Counted from the stretch's first letter, positions 31,864-43,268 are shown. The stretch is DNA of 64,000 nucleotides from Acholoe squamosa (GCA_949317995.1 OX439041.1:3970501-4034500); one strand, 5' to 3'. The notes: generated by a model not told the origin, from the letters alone. Made by a program: numbers and translations.

Positions 31864-34488
31864 ATGGGGACACTGAGAGTTTCACCCATACTGCTAACTA
31901 TGCTGTTATTATATACTACAAAACCACTTACTGCAGGTTATACACCTGTGGTGAGACAAAACATAGGAGTAGTATTCAAACCTAGCCCTCAACCATTGGT
32001 CAATGGACATACAACCACAACACTGTTGTTAGCTATCCCCTACAAGATACCTCGGGCACCCGTTACCCAAGGATCCATAAGGGATAGAATACTCCAGTTG
32101 ACCACTCCTACTCTACAAGATCATACCTCTGGCCAAATTATCCAACAAGCTAAGGAGCTAGACACCTTGCTGGAAATTGCAGACAAGGAGATAAATGAAA
32201 CACTAGCCTCCATCAAATTGTTCTTATCCAACCCCATAAACACATTGGACAAGGCCAAAAGAGAGGCCATACTGGGTTTTCTAGCACCCCTGTTTCGCGG
32301 TGTGCTAGGCCTAGCCACAGTAGAAGATGTAAACCAAGTAATGGGACAGCTCAAGAACATAGATGAAATACTAAGAAAATTTGCTAAACAGGATCAGGAA
32401 GCAGCTAATCTCATTGAAAAGATCACAGACAGACAAGATAAGTTTGTCAAAGCATACATCCAAGATAAGAAGGTACTGGACAGCACAATCAACACCATAG
32501 GTGACACCGTCAACCTGTGGGCCTCTAACATGTCCAGGTCACTTGACTCATATTCAAGGCACGAGAAAACTCAAAGGGAAAAAATGCAAGTATTAAATGA
32601 TGCACTAATTATCATAGCAGCAAGAATGAATACAGTTCAATCACTGCAAAGGACAAATGCAGCCCTGAGGATGCTATCATCAGGGATCCTAACCCCTGAT
32701 ATAGTGCCACCCTCAGACCTTGCTAGATATCTAATTGACATTAATAACAAACTTAGGATTACACACCCTGGAGCACAAGTCGCAATTAATGACTTAGATT
32801 TCTATTATTCACAGAAGCTGACCTCATACACTTACTCAGCTCACCATATATATATTCATCTGGACATTATAATTCAATCTACCACCTCAACCTTCAAACT
32901 GTACCAAATGATTACATCACCCATGCCTATAGACACACAGGAGACCCCCACCAGAGGAGTCACCAAACTACAAACCACAACTGAGTTTCTAGCAGTATCT
33001 TACGATGAATCATTATTTATCGAATTGGACTCAGCAGATATGCAGGCATGTGAAGGTACTACAGTAAAGGTATGCAGAGATGTAAATGGTAGAATCTATA
33101 AACACAGGCCTACATGCCCTGTAGCCATTTTTACTAACCAGGCTCAACAGATTAAGGAACATTGCAAGTTCACAGTTTCACCACTGCAAGCACCTACCAC
33201 CCATGCTATTTCCATTTCTGAAGATGAGTATCTGGTCACTACTAATGAACCCCATTACTTTATCAACTGCCATGGTAAAACGTCTGAAACTCGAAAGGCC
33301 CAGTCCTACTCAATCATAGGTGTACCCTGTGGGTGCACGATCAGTGTAGGAGAATTTTCTCTTCCAAACACAAGGTTGCCCTGTAACTCAACCTTATCGT
33401 TTCATTACATTCTCAAGACAATTAATTTACCATTCATGGCAGCACTTAACAAAATTTCTGAAACCAAACCAGATGAAAGAGAGAATCTTCCAAATTTCCC
33501 AGTAGTAAACCTTTCTAGAACCTTAGAAAAACTACAGGAAAATCCAATCATGGATGATATTACTCAACTAAATTTAGAGCCCTTTGCCAAAACAGTATTA
33601 AAAGATGCCTCCAACCTTAATAAGGAAATGGAAACGCGCTACGAGGAATCATACCTACGTCGAGTTACAGAGCATCCAATCTTCCAAAGCTTAGCACTCA
33701 TCCTAGGGATATCAGCTCACATTTTTATAGTATACATACTACTAAAATTATACAGACTAGGAGGAACTGTAGCCTACCTGCCTACAGCCAAAGCATTCAG
33801 ACTAGTCACCGAGCTGCCCCTACACAAATTGCTCCCAGATAAGAATCCTACCAAACTAACCCCTACAGAGGAAACCCACACCCCTTTCCTCACAATTCAG
33901 GAAACCCACACCCTGATAATTGCTATATTATTCACCCTGACCATCTACTCAGCCTACAGAATAATGAAGTACCTTAAGAAATTTGCACAGACACACTGTG
34001 GCAAGAAAAATGTGGCCAAGCGCACAAACCCCACAATATATTTTAAAATATATTGTGGAGACTCAAACTTCGCGCTACCCTTGAGGCCAATACCACATGA
34101 ATTTGATGAGATTAAATCAGCAGCTGCCCCTACCTATAAGGATATAGTGGTTAAAACCTTCCCACTACCTAAGGCTATATTTACCTGGAATGGACCAGCA
34201 GTTATAACAACACAGAGAGGAGAATTTGCTTATCACCTCCCTCAGGTGATACACCTACCTTGGCGCACTAGGTTCAGTACTATACCAGCCCTTAAAAACA
34301 AAGGACTGTACTACTCCATGCTTCTCCAGAATGATTGTGGCACCAGCCCGGTGACCATGACAGCACTGGAAAATACAACAGATATAATTATTGACGAACA
34401 ACAGGAGGAGACCGCAAGGTCAAACATGCAGACTATTGCTAATTTTCTAAACCACCAGCCCTCCCCGGTGACTGTGGAAACAGCCTAG
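31864..34488 (+). CDS. env: Env-like membrane glycoprotein
   Basis: Frame of 874 residues. I chose the ATG at 31864 (ACCATGG context); the frame extends upstream only to a TTG. A signal peptide is evident at residues 1 to about 25. A KAKR basic motif near 131-134 is followed by a hydrophobic, Gly-containing stretch to about 152, then long helical heptad-like segments. This resembles the layout of errantivirus and baculovirus F-type Env proteins, where the fusion peptide follows a furin-like site. Clustered cysteines lie near 400-520. A strong membrane segment at about 609-630 is followed by a second hydrophobic segment at about 682-698 and a long C-terminal region, which is longer than the short tail usual in such proteins. 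The basic site lacks Arg at P4, so cleavage is uncertain. By family the role would be membrane fusion or cell-to-cell transfer; this is inferred. Confidence 0.78.
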   Translation: MGTLRVSPILLTMLLLYTTKPLTAGYTPVVRQNIGVVFKPSPQPLVNGHTTTTLLLAIPYKIPRAPVTQGSIRDRILQLTTPTLQDHTSGQIIQQAKELDTLLEIADKEINETLASIKLFLSNPINTLDKAKREAILGFLAPLFRGVLGLATVEDVNQVMGQLKNIDEILRKFAKQDQEAANLIEKITDRQDKFVKAYIQDKKVLDSTINTIGDTVNLWASNMSRSLDSYSRHEKTQREKMQVLNDALIIIAARMNTVQSLQRTNAALRMLSSGILTPDIVPPSDLARYLIDINNKLRITHPGAQVAINDLDFYYSQKLTSYTYSAHHIYIHLDIIIQSTTSTFKLYQMITSPMPIDTQETPTRGVTKLQTTTEFLAVSYDESLFIELDSADMQACEGTTVKVCRDVNGRIYKHRPTCPVAIFTNQAQQIKEHCKFTVSPLQAPTTHAISISEDEYLVTTNEPHYFINCHGKTSETRKAQSYSIIGVPCGCTISVGEFSLPNTRLPCNSTLSFHYILKTINLPFMAALNKISETKPDERENLPNFPVVNLSRTLEKLQENPIMDDITQLNLEPFAKTVLKDASNLNKEMETRYEESYLRRVTEHPIFQSLALILGISAHIFIVYILLKLYRLGGTVAYLPTAKAFRLVTELPLHKLLPDKNPTKLTPTEETHTPFLTIQETHTLIIAILFTLTIYSAYRIMKYLKKFAQTHCGKKNVAKRTNPTIYFKIYCGDSNFALPLRPIPHEFDEIKSAAAPTYKDIVVKTFPLPKAIFTWNGPAVITTQRGEFAYHLPQVIHLPWRTRFSTIPALKNKGLYYSMLLQNDCGTSPVTMTALENTTDIIIDEQQEETARSNMQTIANFLNHQPSPVTVETA
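34031..34058. repeat. Perfect 28-bp palindrome inside env
   Basis: The first 14 bases (CCACAATATATTTT) are followed immediately by their exact reverse complement, with no loop. It lies in the C-terminal region of env after the second membrane segment. Confidence 0.95.
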
Positions 34489-34574
34489 ACTGCCCACAGC
34501 CTAGGCTGCCCCCAGTCCACCACCAGGAGACAACACATCAGAGACAGTATTCAGAACTTTTCGGACAATTTGCC

Positions 34575-34590
34575 GGCCCTGAAAAGGGCC
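34575..34590 (+). other. GNRA-type hairpin downstream of env
   Basis: GGCCCT-GAAA-AGGGCC: a perfect 6-bp stem capped by a GAAA tetraloop, 87 bases after the env stop, followed by TTTGGGATGG. Its role is unknown; it could be an RNA stability or packaging element. Confidence 0.5.
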
Positions 34591-34637
34591 TTTGGGATGG
34601 CGGGTTTTTACACCCTAGGTTTCAGTCAGTCGGGATC

Positions 34638-34906
34638 CTACCACAGATCCTCGGGTTCAACATCAATGGGAGAGTCCGGGGCCGAGTCCAAGCCATACAT
34701 ATGGCCGTGATCCTGCTCCCACTCAGCGAGCCGGGCCTCCAGCATCCCCAGTCCATACTCGGCAGCCGTGGATGGATTCCCGGATGCCGCAAGATCGAGG
34801 AGGGATGCCGCCAACAAATAATCCCATAGCACTCGCTCCCGCGGCCCTAGGTTATAATCCATGGGCCAGAAACCCATATTGCCCAAGGCCCTAGTCAGAA
34901 GGGCCA
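34638..34906 (-). CDS. Antisense open frame downstream of env, 3' part
   Basis: Not recognised. An antisense frame of about 89 codons, acidic and Leu/Ala-rich, with a helical look and an acidic, Pro-containing end. It has no upstream ATG of its own; its frame runs open upstream through a run of seven Gs (minus strand, 34914-34920) into the region of the frame at 34891-35118, so the two may be parts of one gene separated by a +1 shift. Higher GC than env on one side and the AT-rich repeats on the other suggests a separate origin. It could also be fortuitous. Confidence 0.35.
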
Positions 34907-35118
34907 CAGTGGCCCCCCCGACGCAAGGCTGAGCCCAGGAAATAATGGCAGGTGTAATTACAGACCATCACATCACCATGCTCAATGATCTCTTTGAAAT
35001 TACTCACTATGTACCCATAATGGATGGTCTGGTTAGACTCAACCAGGGCCCTAGCTGGACTCCCCACCTCCATCACCTGGGGGACAGGCAGAGCAAAGAG
35101 AGCTTGTAGGTGGGCCAT
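34891..35118 (-). CDS. Antisense open frame downstream of env, 5' part (75 aa)
   Basis: Not recognised. It starts at an ATG in a very good Kozak context (ACCATGG) on the strand opposite to gag-pol-env and encodes 75 residues. The segment has a mixed, globular-looking composition with His/Cys/Tyr near its end and no clear membrane segment. It overlaps the following antisense frame, which is read in a different phase. No AATAAA or promoter for it was identified. Confidence 0.38.
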   Translation of the reverse strand: MAHLQALFALPVPQVMEVGSPARALVESNQTIHYGYIVSNFKEIIEHGDVMVCNYTCHYFLGSALRRGGHCGPSD

Positions 35119-35923
35119 GGTACTACAGCAGTGACTTCCAGAGAGGAACTGATGCTCCAATACCAGCCACACACTCCTTAAATGGACACACACACACCCC
35201 CCCCACCCTGAACTGTCCACTGACACCAAGCTAGGCACTGCCACAGACACATGCCAGAATCTGGCACCTAACACCTCAAGTGCCACCACTGCATGAGCAC
35301 ACCAGGGAGGAGACTCACATCTCACTCCTGACACACCTCCACTGTCAATGAAATTATCAAAGTATTAGAAAAAAAAAAATTTATTATATACACAGCCACT
35401 TGTTGATGTATAATATGAAAATCTATGGTATTCTCACAAAATCAATGATTAATGCGCGCATATACGCGCAAAATTGCGAAATTGCAAATTACAAATTGTA
35501 AAATTGTACAAATCTAACATTAATATACATGAATGCAGGTAGATAACTAAGACAGTTTTTGTACCCACTAGCACTTGTATACTATGCCAAGGTTTACTTA
35601 AAGTAACACACTTTAGGTATCCAAGAAAATTGTTGGAAAAATGAATGAAAAAAAAAAAAAAAAAAATTGTTGAGAAAATTGTTGACATAAAACATGTTAC
35701 TTAAGATACTCACCAAATAAATCTCTTTCAGGGACACATACTCAAAAGGCTAGGGGAAAAGTCAATTAAGCAGCGGCCCACTGCCGAAATTGCCAATTAA
35801 TACACCCATATAGCAAAATCAATGAGTAACTCAGAGACAAACAAGCCTATTGTACATGAAGTACTTTGTTTTTCCGGCCCTCGGAAAAATTTGTCTCAAA
35901 TCCCATAAATTGAATAGTGTAAT
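35119..35923. other. Non-coding stretch between antisense ORFs and AT-rich repeats
   Basis: GC-rich up to about 35340, then abruptly AT-rich with poly-A runs near 35370 and 35650. Open frames here are short and start at non-ATG codons. Nothing else is recognised. Confidence 0.4.
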
Positions 35924-36140
35924 CCAGATTGTACGCTTGTACCCAATTTGCACACTAAAATTGTATATTTGCACACCAGATTGTACGCTTGTACCCAATT
36001 TGCACACTAAAATTGTATGTTGCACACCAGATTGTACGCTCGTACCCAATTTGCACACTAAAATTGTATGTTTGCACACTAGATTGTAAGTTGTATCCAA
36101 TTTACATTTGAATTATATGTTGCACATTATACTGTATGTC
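35924..36140. repeat. 51-52-bp degenerate tandem repeat, AT-rich
   Basis: CCAGATTGTACGC begins at 35924, 35976 and 36027, with a fourth weaker copy. The units share TTGCACACTAAAATTG with the next array. Confidence 0.8.
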
Positions 36141-36204
36141 TGTACCCAATTCATACACTGAAGTCAGATTTTTAGAAAATCAACATTGCTATGTGTATCC
36201 AAGC

Positions 36205-36540
36205 TGTACGCAAAATTATATTTGTACATACAGAAACTATCAATTGAACGCAAAATTATACATTGGCATACTAAAATTGCCAAATGCACGCGAAATTATA
36301 TATTTGCACACTAAAAATTGCCAAATGTACGCGAAATTATATATTTGCACACTAAATTTGCCAAATATACGCGAAAATTATATATTTGCACACTAAAATT
36401 GCCAAATATACGCGAAAATTATATATTTGCACACTCAAATTGCCAAATGTACGCAAAAATTATATATTTGCATACTGAAATTGTCAATTGAACGCAATTA
36501 CACGCGAAATTGTAAATTTGCACACTAAAATTGTCATTTA
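36205..36540. repeat. About 43-bp degenerate tandem repeat, AT-rich
   Basis: About eight copies of a unit containing ACGCGAAATTATATATTTGC and TTGCACACTAAAATTG, with small length differences. It lies in the 3' untranslated region before the polypurine tract. Confidence 0.8.
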
Positions 36541-36872
36541 TGTTCAATTTGCACGCTAAATTGAACATTAAATGCCAAAATTGCACACTATTTGCCAAAT
36601 TGTATGTTGTACATAAAAATGGAAAATTGTACCCAAAATTGATGTTACATAAGCAAATAAGCTATGGTATGGTAAGATATAGAAACTCGGAAATGTACTT
36701 ATACCCAGGAGAAAATTGTTTATACTGACAAAGCTCTACCACAAAAATTGCATTTGAAGCACTCCCCATTACTTCAAATCCTCTTACAAAACAGTATATA
36801 ACTCCAAAATAAGGTCAAAATTGTATAAATTGTACATTCCCTCGGCGAAATGACGGAGTTTCGCATTCTTTC

Positions 36873-36885
36873 GGGGGAGAGGGAG
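36873..36885 (+). other. Candidate polypurine tract
   Basis: GGGGGAGAGGGAG, 13 purines, seven bases before the 3' LTR. It would prime plus-strand DNA synthesis. The seven-base gap to the TG is larger than usual, so the exact priming site is uncertain. Confidence 0.65.
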
Positions 36886-36892
36886 TATTCTA

Positions 36893-38239
36893 TGATATAC
36901 CATTTTATTGTTCCATAAATTCTAACATATTTTGTATTAATCAAAGAAATATCTATGAAATTAATACATAGGTTGGTTCTAAGAGCTATAAGAGCGCTCA
37001 AACTTTGTATAAGAGCGTTCATGCCCCACTGCACACCAGCCACAGTCAGTTAGACAGAGTTTATGACATCAAAGGCTCCGACCTAATGGTTCACTGCACA
37101 ATATAATAAAAATGAGGGTCTCAGTGTGCGACCTCATGGTTCAATGCACAAATTAATAACTTGTAAGTGAATGCAACCGGCCGTCACGGGTGCCTGAGCA
37201 CCGCTGACGCCGTCATGAGTGTCTGAGCACTCTAAGGACTGAACAATGGGTTACATAAGCACGACGCCATAACCTTCCGGTCGCTCTAGCGTCGCTCCTG
37301 AGCGACCTAGGTCAAATATCAAAATATCTATGGAAAGCCCATAATTAGACGGTCAGAATGAGCCCAAGATCAAGGCGGAACTCCCAGTATTAAGGAAGTT
37401 ACGCCATGGAGACTGAATCGACCTCCGAGTGAGCTACAGACAAATTGGCAAGAGTTACGCGCCTATCCAGCGGGCATTATAATCTTGGCACATTCAGCTC
37501 CGCGCATGCCCAAAATGGCGGTTATACAAGCATAAACGACCGAGTTATGAGGGTTTGAAGATGCAGAACCGACCAAGACAATGGGGGCCATAGCGGCGTC
37601 CATGGGGGTCCTTTGTCCCCCTGTGACACTTGAAACGGTCCCCTCAAACAATTGTAGAGTTAGGCAGATGCTGCTGGCTCCAGTCAGTCTGGAGGTGCTT
37701 TTCCAAGATTTGCTACAAATAGCCTGTCTGCACCTCCAGGAAGACACATCACCAAGAACCGCTCTAGAGGTAACATCTCCAGTCATCTCCTGCTACCTGC
37801 TATACCACTGCACTATGGTGAAACTATGCTAGACAGGCATTGGTTTCCTACCATTAGTGGCCAGAGGCTATCTTCTTCAAGACTTCCACCAGAGGGTAAA
37901 GTTATCCATTATTACATTATTCCTCTAAGCAGCAGGTCAGGAGCTAGGTGTGGGAACCCACCTAGAAGTATGCTGGACACTGTATTATTAATACCTCACA
38001 GGTGGAGTGGAACTGAACATTGTACTTTATAAATTACTGTATGTTTACTGTATGTACATATACCTACATACTAACTACTGTATGATTGATATTTCTTACA
38101 TGTTGCCTAAAGCTGAATAAACCAGTGACAACTGGAAATAACACTATTTATAAGAGCCTTGAGATAATTACACTATATACCACTAGTCTTATGATATTTC
38201 TCATATGACAACTTGATCATGCCAATCACTAGTATGACA
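36893..38239 (+). repeat. 3' long terminal repeat (1,347 bp)
   Basis: Same length and ends as the 5' LTR, offset by 14,646 bp. Polyadenylation of the genomic transcript would use AATAAA at 38116-38121. Confidence 0.97.
38116..38121 (+). terminator. LTR polyadenylation signal (3' LTR copy)
   Basis: AATAAA in the 3' LTR, the position expected for 3'-end formation of gag-pol and env transcripts. Confidence 0.6.
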
Positions 38240-38243
38240 GAAG
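38240..38243. repeat. Target-site duplication, right copy (GAAG)
   Basis: Second copy of the 4-bp duplication; the host unit then resumes with TCTGAGGATAC. A 4-bp duplication is usual for gypsy-like integrases. Confidence 0.9.
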
Positions 38244-38713
38244 TCTGAGGATACTATATTTTTAGCTGATCTAATGCCATAAATGATTCTCATGAGACTG
38301 ACATCACTATTTTCAACTTAGAAGAATGGTTAGCGTAAAAAAAAAAATTGAGACATATCACCTCCATTCCCCATGGAATTGTTTCTTTGGACCCCCCACT
38401 AAGGAATAAATAAAATTATGGTGGTCTCTTACTGCTTTGCTTGATGGTTCAGGGGGTGGAATGAGGTTGCAATTGAAAGAAAATGCTATTTTGGGCCATT
38501 TTTTAACTTTGGGCCATTATATCTCAAAAGATTCTGGTCCGACATATGCAAATTTGACCTTTCTTTGATTCCCAGGATTTTTACTTTCAAATAACACCAA
38601 AAAGAGGAAGAATGTTTAAATAGTTTTTATTCTGCACGCCCTAACCCAAAAAAGACACTAAAAAGCAGAAAGTGGGAGCTTTGTCAGGAATCGCCCATAT
38701 ATAGATAACATAC

Positions 38714-38827
38714 CCTCACAGTTGTTGCCCGTGTAGCCTGGTGCACAGGTACATGTGTACAAACCCACTTCATCGTTGCAGGTTGCACCGTTCTCACACT
38801 GATTTGGACTGCAATCATTGATATCGT
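38714..38827 (-). CDS. EGF-repeat protein, exon copy 12
   Basis: First exon to the right of the LTR retroelement. It has one silent change at Asn18 (AAT to AAC); the protein is the consensus. The splice sites are normal. Confidence 0.86.
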
Positions 38828-40231
38828 CTGTAAAAGGGAGATAAACATAAGAGAATCTGCTCCTTATCATTTAACATTCTATAGCCGATAGTGGAGTAGT
38901 GCACCAGACCCGACAATTGTCATGATGCACGAATGCACCCCTGGTGAGTAACTCACCTGGGCTATATTTGTGCATTATGACCTTTAGTATTGATAAATTG
39001 CATGAAGGGAGACATGGCACTCAAATAGGCGATGACATATGGAGTATATATTCTACTAATGCTGCACCAATTCATTTGCAGGTTTTAAGAACAGTAAGTG
39101 AGTTTTAAAATCGGGTTGAAGTCAGATAAATGTCAGAGTAAGTTGGCAAGTATGAGATTCACCCTGACTCTAAGGACTTGATTAAGATTTCTAAACACAT
39201 AGGGGATGTATTATAACAACAGAAAAACATTTAAATAGTGAATGATTGGCCTAAAATCAATTGAAAAAAAATAGAAAATGAGGCTTGAGCTGCTGAAAAG
39301 AGTGCTTTGCAGGGGCTGGGTAGTAGCAGAGTGGCTGGGAGTGCCCAATAAATGCTTAAAATCAAAGCCAGGGCCTTATTCTATCATATAAACCACAGAT
39401 GTGCATGTATTTGGGTGTAACAGAGAAGCTATGGGACCAGAAATCATTTCATCAAGGGCATTACACGATTCATCATGCGCCTTACATCAGGCAAGCAACT
39501 CTGGTTTTGGGCAACCAAGGCATGTTGAGACTCATTTCTTTTTTTTTAAATGGCACCTCATCAATAGATATATGCCATAGGATGGGTTAGATAAGCCAGT
39601 AACGATTAATACAGCCTGTACATACACAAGTGCTGTTTAAGAGGGGTGGGTTGACTTCAAAAATACTTGAATGTTTATTGCCCTCAAAGGGTGAATAGTA
39701 CTCAAAAAAGAATTTCACCAAAATTCCCCTATACAGACCCCTTGATGGTGATGAGAAGGAAGTCTGAGGATACTATATTTTTAGCTGATCTAATGCCATA
39801 AATGATTCATCATGAGACTGACATCACTATTTTCAACTTAGAAGAATGGTTAGCGTAAGAAAAAAATGAGACATATCACCTCCATTCCCCATTGAATTGT
39901 TTCTTTGGACCCCCCACTAAGGAATAAATAAAATTATGGTGGTCTCTTACTGCTTTGCTTGATGGTTCAGGGGGTGGAATGAGGTTGAAATTGAAAGAAA
40001 ATGCTATTTTGGGCCATTTTTTAACTTTGGGCCATTATATCTCAAAAGATTCTGGTCCGACAAATGCAAATTTGACCTTTCTTTGATTCCCAGGATTTTT
40101 ACTTTCAAATAACACCAAAAAGAGGAAGAATGTTTAAATAGTTTTTATTCTGCACGCCCTAACCCAAAAAAGACACTAAAAAGCAGAAAGTGGGGGCTTT
40201 GTCAGGAATCGCCCATATATAGATAACATAC

Positions 40232-40345
40232 CCTCACAGTTGTTGCCCGTGTAGCCTGGTGCACAGGTACATGTGTACAAACCCACTTCATCATTGCAGG
40301 TTGCACCGTTCTCACACTGATTTGGACTGCAATCATTGATATCGT
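40232..40345 (-). CDS. EGF-repeat protein, exon copy 13
   Basis: Consensus domain. The surrounding intron is among the more diverged in the window, with scattered substitutions on both sides, yet the exon is unchanged. Confidence 0.86.
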
Positions 40346-41749
40346 CTGTAAAAGGGAGATAAACATAAGAGAATCTGCTCCTTATCATTTAACATTCTAT
40401 AGCCGATAGTGGAGTAGTGCACCAGACCCGACAATTGTCATGATGCATGAATGCACCCCTGGTGAGTAACTCACCTGGGCTATATTTGTGCATTATGACC
40501 TTCAGTATTGATAAATTGCAGGAAGGGAGACATGACACTCAAATAGGCGATGACATATGGAGTATATATTCTACTAATGCTGCACCAATTCATTCGCAGG
40601 TTTTAAGAACAGTAAGTGAGTTTTAAAATCTGGTTGAAGTCAGATAAATGTCAGAGTAAGTTGGCAAGTATGAGATTCACCCTGACTCTAAGGACTTGAT
40701 TAAGATTTCTAAACACATAGGGGATGTATTATAACAACAGAAAAACATTTAAATAGTGAATGATTGGCCTAAAATCAATTAAAAAAAAATAGAAAATGAG
40801 GCTTGAGCTGCTGAAAAGAGTGCTTTGCAGGGGCTGGGTAGTAGCAGAGTGGCTGGGAGTGCCCAATAAATGCTTAAAATCAAAGCCAGGGCCTTATTCT
40901 ATCATATAAACCACAGATGTGCATGTATTTGGGTGTAACAGAGAAGCTATGGGACCAGAAATCATTCCATCAAGGGCATTACACGATTCATCATGCACCT
41001 TACATCAGGCAAGCCACTCTGGTTTTGGGCAACCAAGGCATGTTGAGACTCATTTTTTTTTCTTAAATGGCACCTCATCAATATATATATGCCATAGGAT
41101 GGGTTAGATAAGCCAGTAACGATTAATACAGCCTGTACATACACAGGTGCTGTTTAAGAGGGGTGGGTTGACTTCAAAAATACTTGAATGTGTATTGCCC
41201 GCAAAGGGTGAATAGTACTCAAAAAAGAATTTCACCAAAATTCCCCTATACAGACCCCTTGATGGTGATGAGAAGGAAGTCTGAGGATACTATATTTTTA
41301 GCTGATCTAATGCCATAAATGATTCATCATGAGACTGACATCACTATTTTCAACTTAGAAGAATGGTTAGCGCAAGAAAAAAATTGAGACATATCACCTC
41401 CATTCCCCATGGAATTGTTTCTTTGGACCCCCCACTAAGGAATAAATAAAATTATGGTGGTCTCTTACTGCTTTGCTTGATGGTTCAGGGGGTGGAATGA
41501 GGTTGAAATTGAAAGAAAATGCTATTTTGGGCCATTTTTTAACTTTGGGCCATTATATCTCAAAAGATTCTGGTCCGACATATGCAAATTTGACCTTTCT
41601 TTGATTCCCAGGATTTTTACTTTCAAATAACACCAAAAAGAGGAAGAATGTTTAAATAGTTTTTATTCTGCACGCCCTAACCCAAAAAAGACACTAAAAA
41701 GCAGAAAGTGGGAGCTTTGTCAGGAATCGCCCATATATAGATAACATAC

Positions 41750-41863
41750 CCTCACAGTTGTTGCCCGTGTAGCCTGGTGCACAGGTACATGTGTACAAAC
41801 CCACTTCATCATTGCAGGTTGCACCGTTCTCACACTGATTTGGACTGCAATCATTGATATCGT
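41750..41863 (-). CDS. EGF-repeat protein, exon copy 14
   Basis: Consensus domain with standard acceptor and donor, 1,518 bp from copy 13. Confidence 0.86.
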
Positions 41864-43268
41864 CTGTAAAAGGGAGATAAACATAAGAGAATCTGCTCCT
41901 TATCATTTAACATTCTATAGCCGATAGTGGAGTAGTGCACCAGACCCGACTATTGTCATGATGCACGAATGCACCCCTGGTGAGTAACTCACCTGGGCTA
42001 TATTTGTGCATTATGACCTTCAGTATTGATAAATTGCACGAAGGGAGACATGACACTCAAATAGGCGATGACATATGGAGTATATATTCTACTAATGCTG
42101 CACCGATTCATTTGCAGGTTTTAAGAACAGTAAGTGAGTTTTAAAATCGGGTTGAAGTCAGATAAATGTCAGAGTAAGTTGGCAAGTATGAGATTCACCC
42201 TGACTCTAAGGACTTGATTAAGATTTCTAAACACATAGGGGATGTATTATAACAACAGAAAAACATTTAAATAGTGAATGATTGGCCTAAAATCAATTGA
42301 AAAAAAAATAGAAAATGAGGCTTGAGCTGCTGAAAAGAGTGCTTTGCAGGGGCTGGGTAGTAGCAGAGTGGCTGGGAGTGCCCAATAAATGCTTAAAATC
42401 AAAGCCAGGGCCTTATTCTATCATATAAACCACAGATGTGCATGTATTTGGGTGTAACAGAGAAGCTATGGGACCAGAAATCATTTCATCAAGGGCATTA
42501 CACGATTCATCATGCGCCTTACATCAGGCAAGCAACTCTGGTTTTGGGCAACCAAGGCATGTTGAGACTCATTTCTTTTTTTTTAAATGGCACCTCATCA
42601 ATAGATATATGCCATAGGATGGGTTAGATAAGCCAGTAACGATTAATACAGCCTGTACATACACAAGTGCTGTTTAAGAGGGGTGGGTTGACTTCAAAAA
42701 TACTTGAATGTGTATTGCCCGCAAAGGGTGAATAGTACTCAAAAGAGAATTTCACCAAAATTCCCCTATACAGACCCCTTGATGGTGATGAGAAGGAAGT
42801 CTGAGGATACTATATTTTTAGCTGATCTAATGCCATAAATGATTCTCATGAGACTGACATCACTATTTTCAACTTAGAAGAATGGTTAGCGTAAAAAAGA
42901 AATTGAGACATATCACCTCCATTCCCCATGGAATTGTTTCTTTGGACCCCCCACTAAGGAATAAATAAAATTATGGTGGTCTCTTACTGCTTTGCTTGAT
43001 GGTTCAGGGGGTGGAATGAGGTTGAAATTGAAAGAAAATGCTATTTTGGGCCATTTTTTAACTTTGGGCCATTATATCTCAAAAGATTCTGGTCCGACAT
43101 ATGCAAATTTGACCTTTCTTTGATTCCCAGGATTTTTACTTTCAAATAACACCAAAAAGAGGAAGAATGTTTAAATAGTTTTTATTCTGCACGCCCTAAC
43201 CCAAAAAAGACACTAAAAAGCAGAAAGTGGGAGCTTTGTCAGGAATCGCCCATATATAGATAACATAC

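Larger units (their letters stand above)
22247..38239 (+). mobile_element. Complete env-bearing Ty3/gypsy-type LTR retroelement, 15,993 bp
   Basis: Two LTRs of equal length (1,347 bp) starting TG and ending CA bound gag, pol and an env-like gene. The domain order protease, RT, RNase H, integrase identifies the Ty3/gypsy group. The insertion sits in an EGF-gene intron, antisense to the host gene, and is flanked by GAAG on both sides. The length is well above the 5-10 kb usual for the group; the excess is in long LTRs, a repeat-rich leader, a long pol linker, and about 2.4 kb after env. All three main frames are open and the LTRs differ at about nine positions, so the insertion is young. Confidence 0.97.

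Noticed and set aside
34891..35118. Resemblance of a HYG and C-H-Y-F pattern in the antisense frame to LRAT-type enzymes.
   Set aside because: The spacing between the putative catalytic residues is far too short for that family, so no function was assigned.
36136..36396. Open frames in the AT-rich repeat arrays (also 35850-36089 and 35831-36100).
   Set aside because: They are simple products of tandem repeats without ATG-supported or domain-supported coding.
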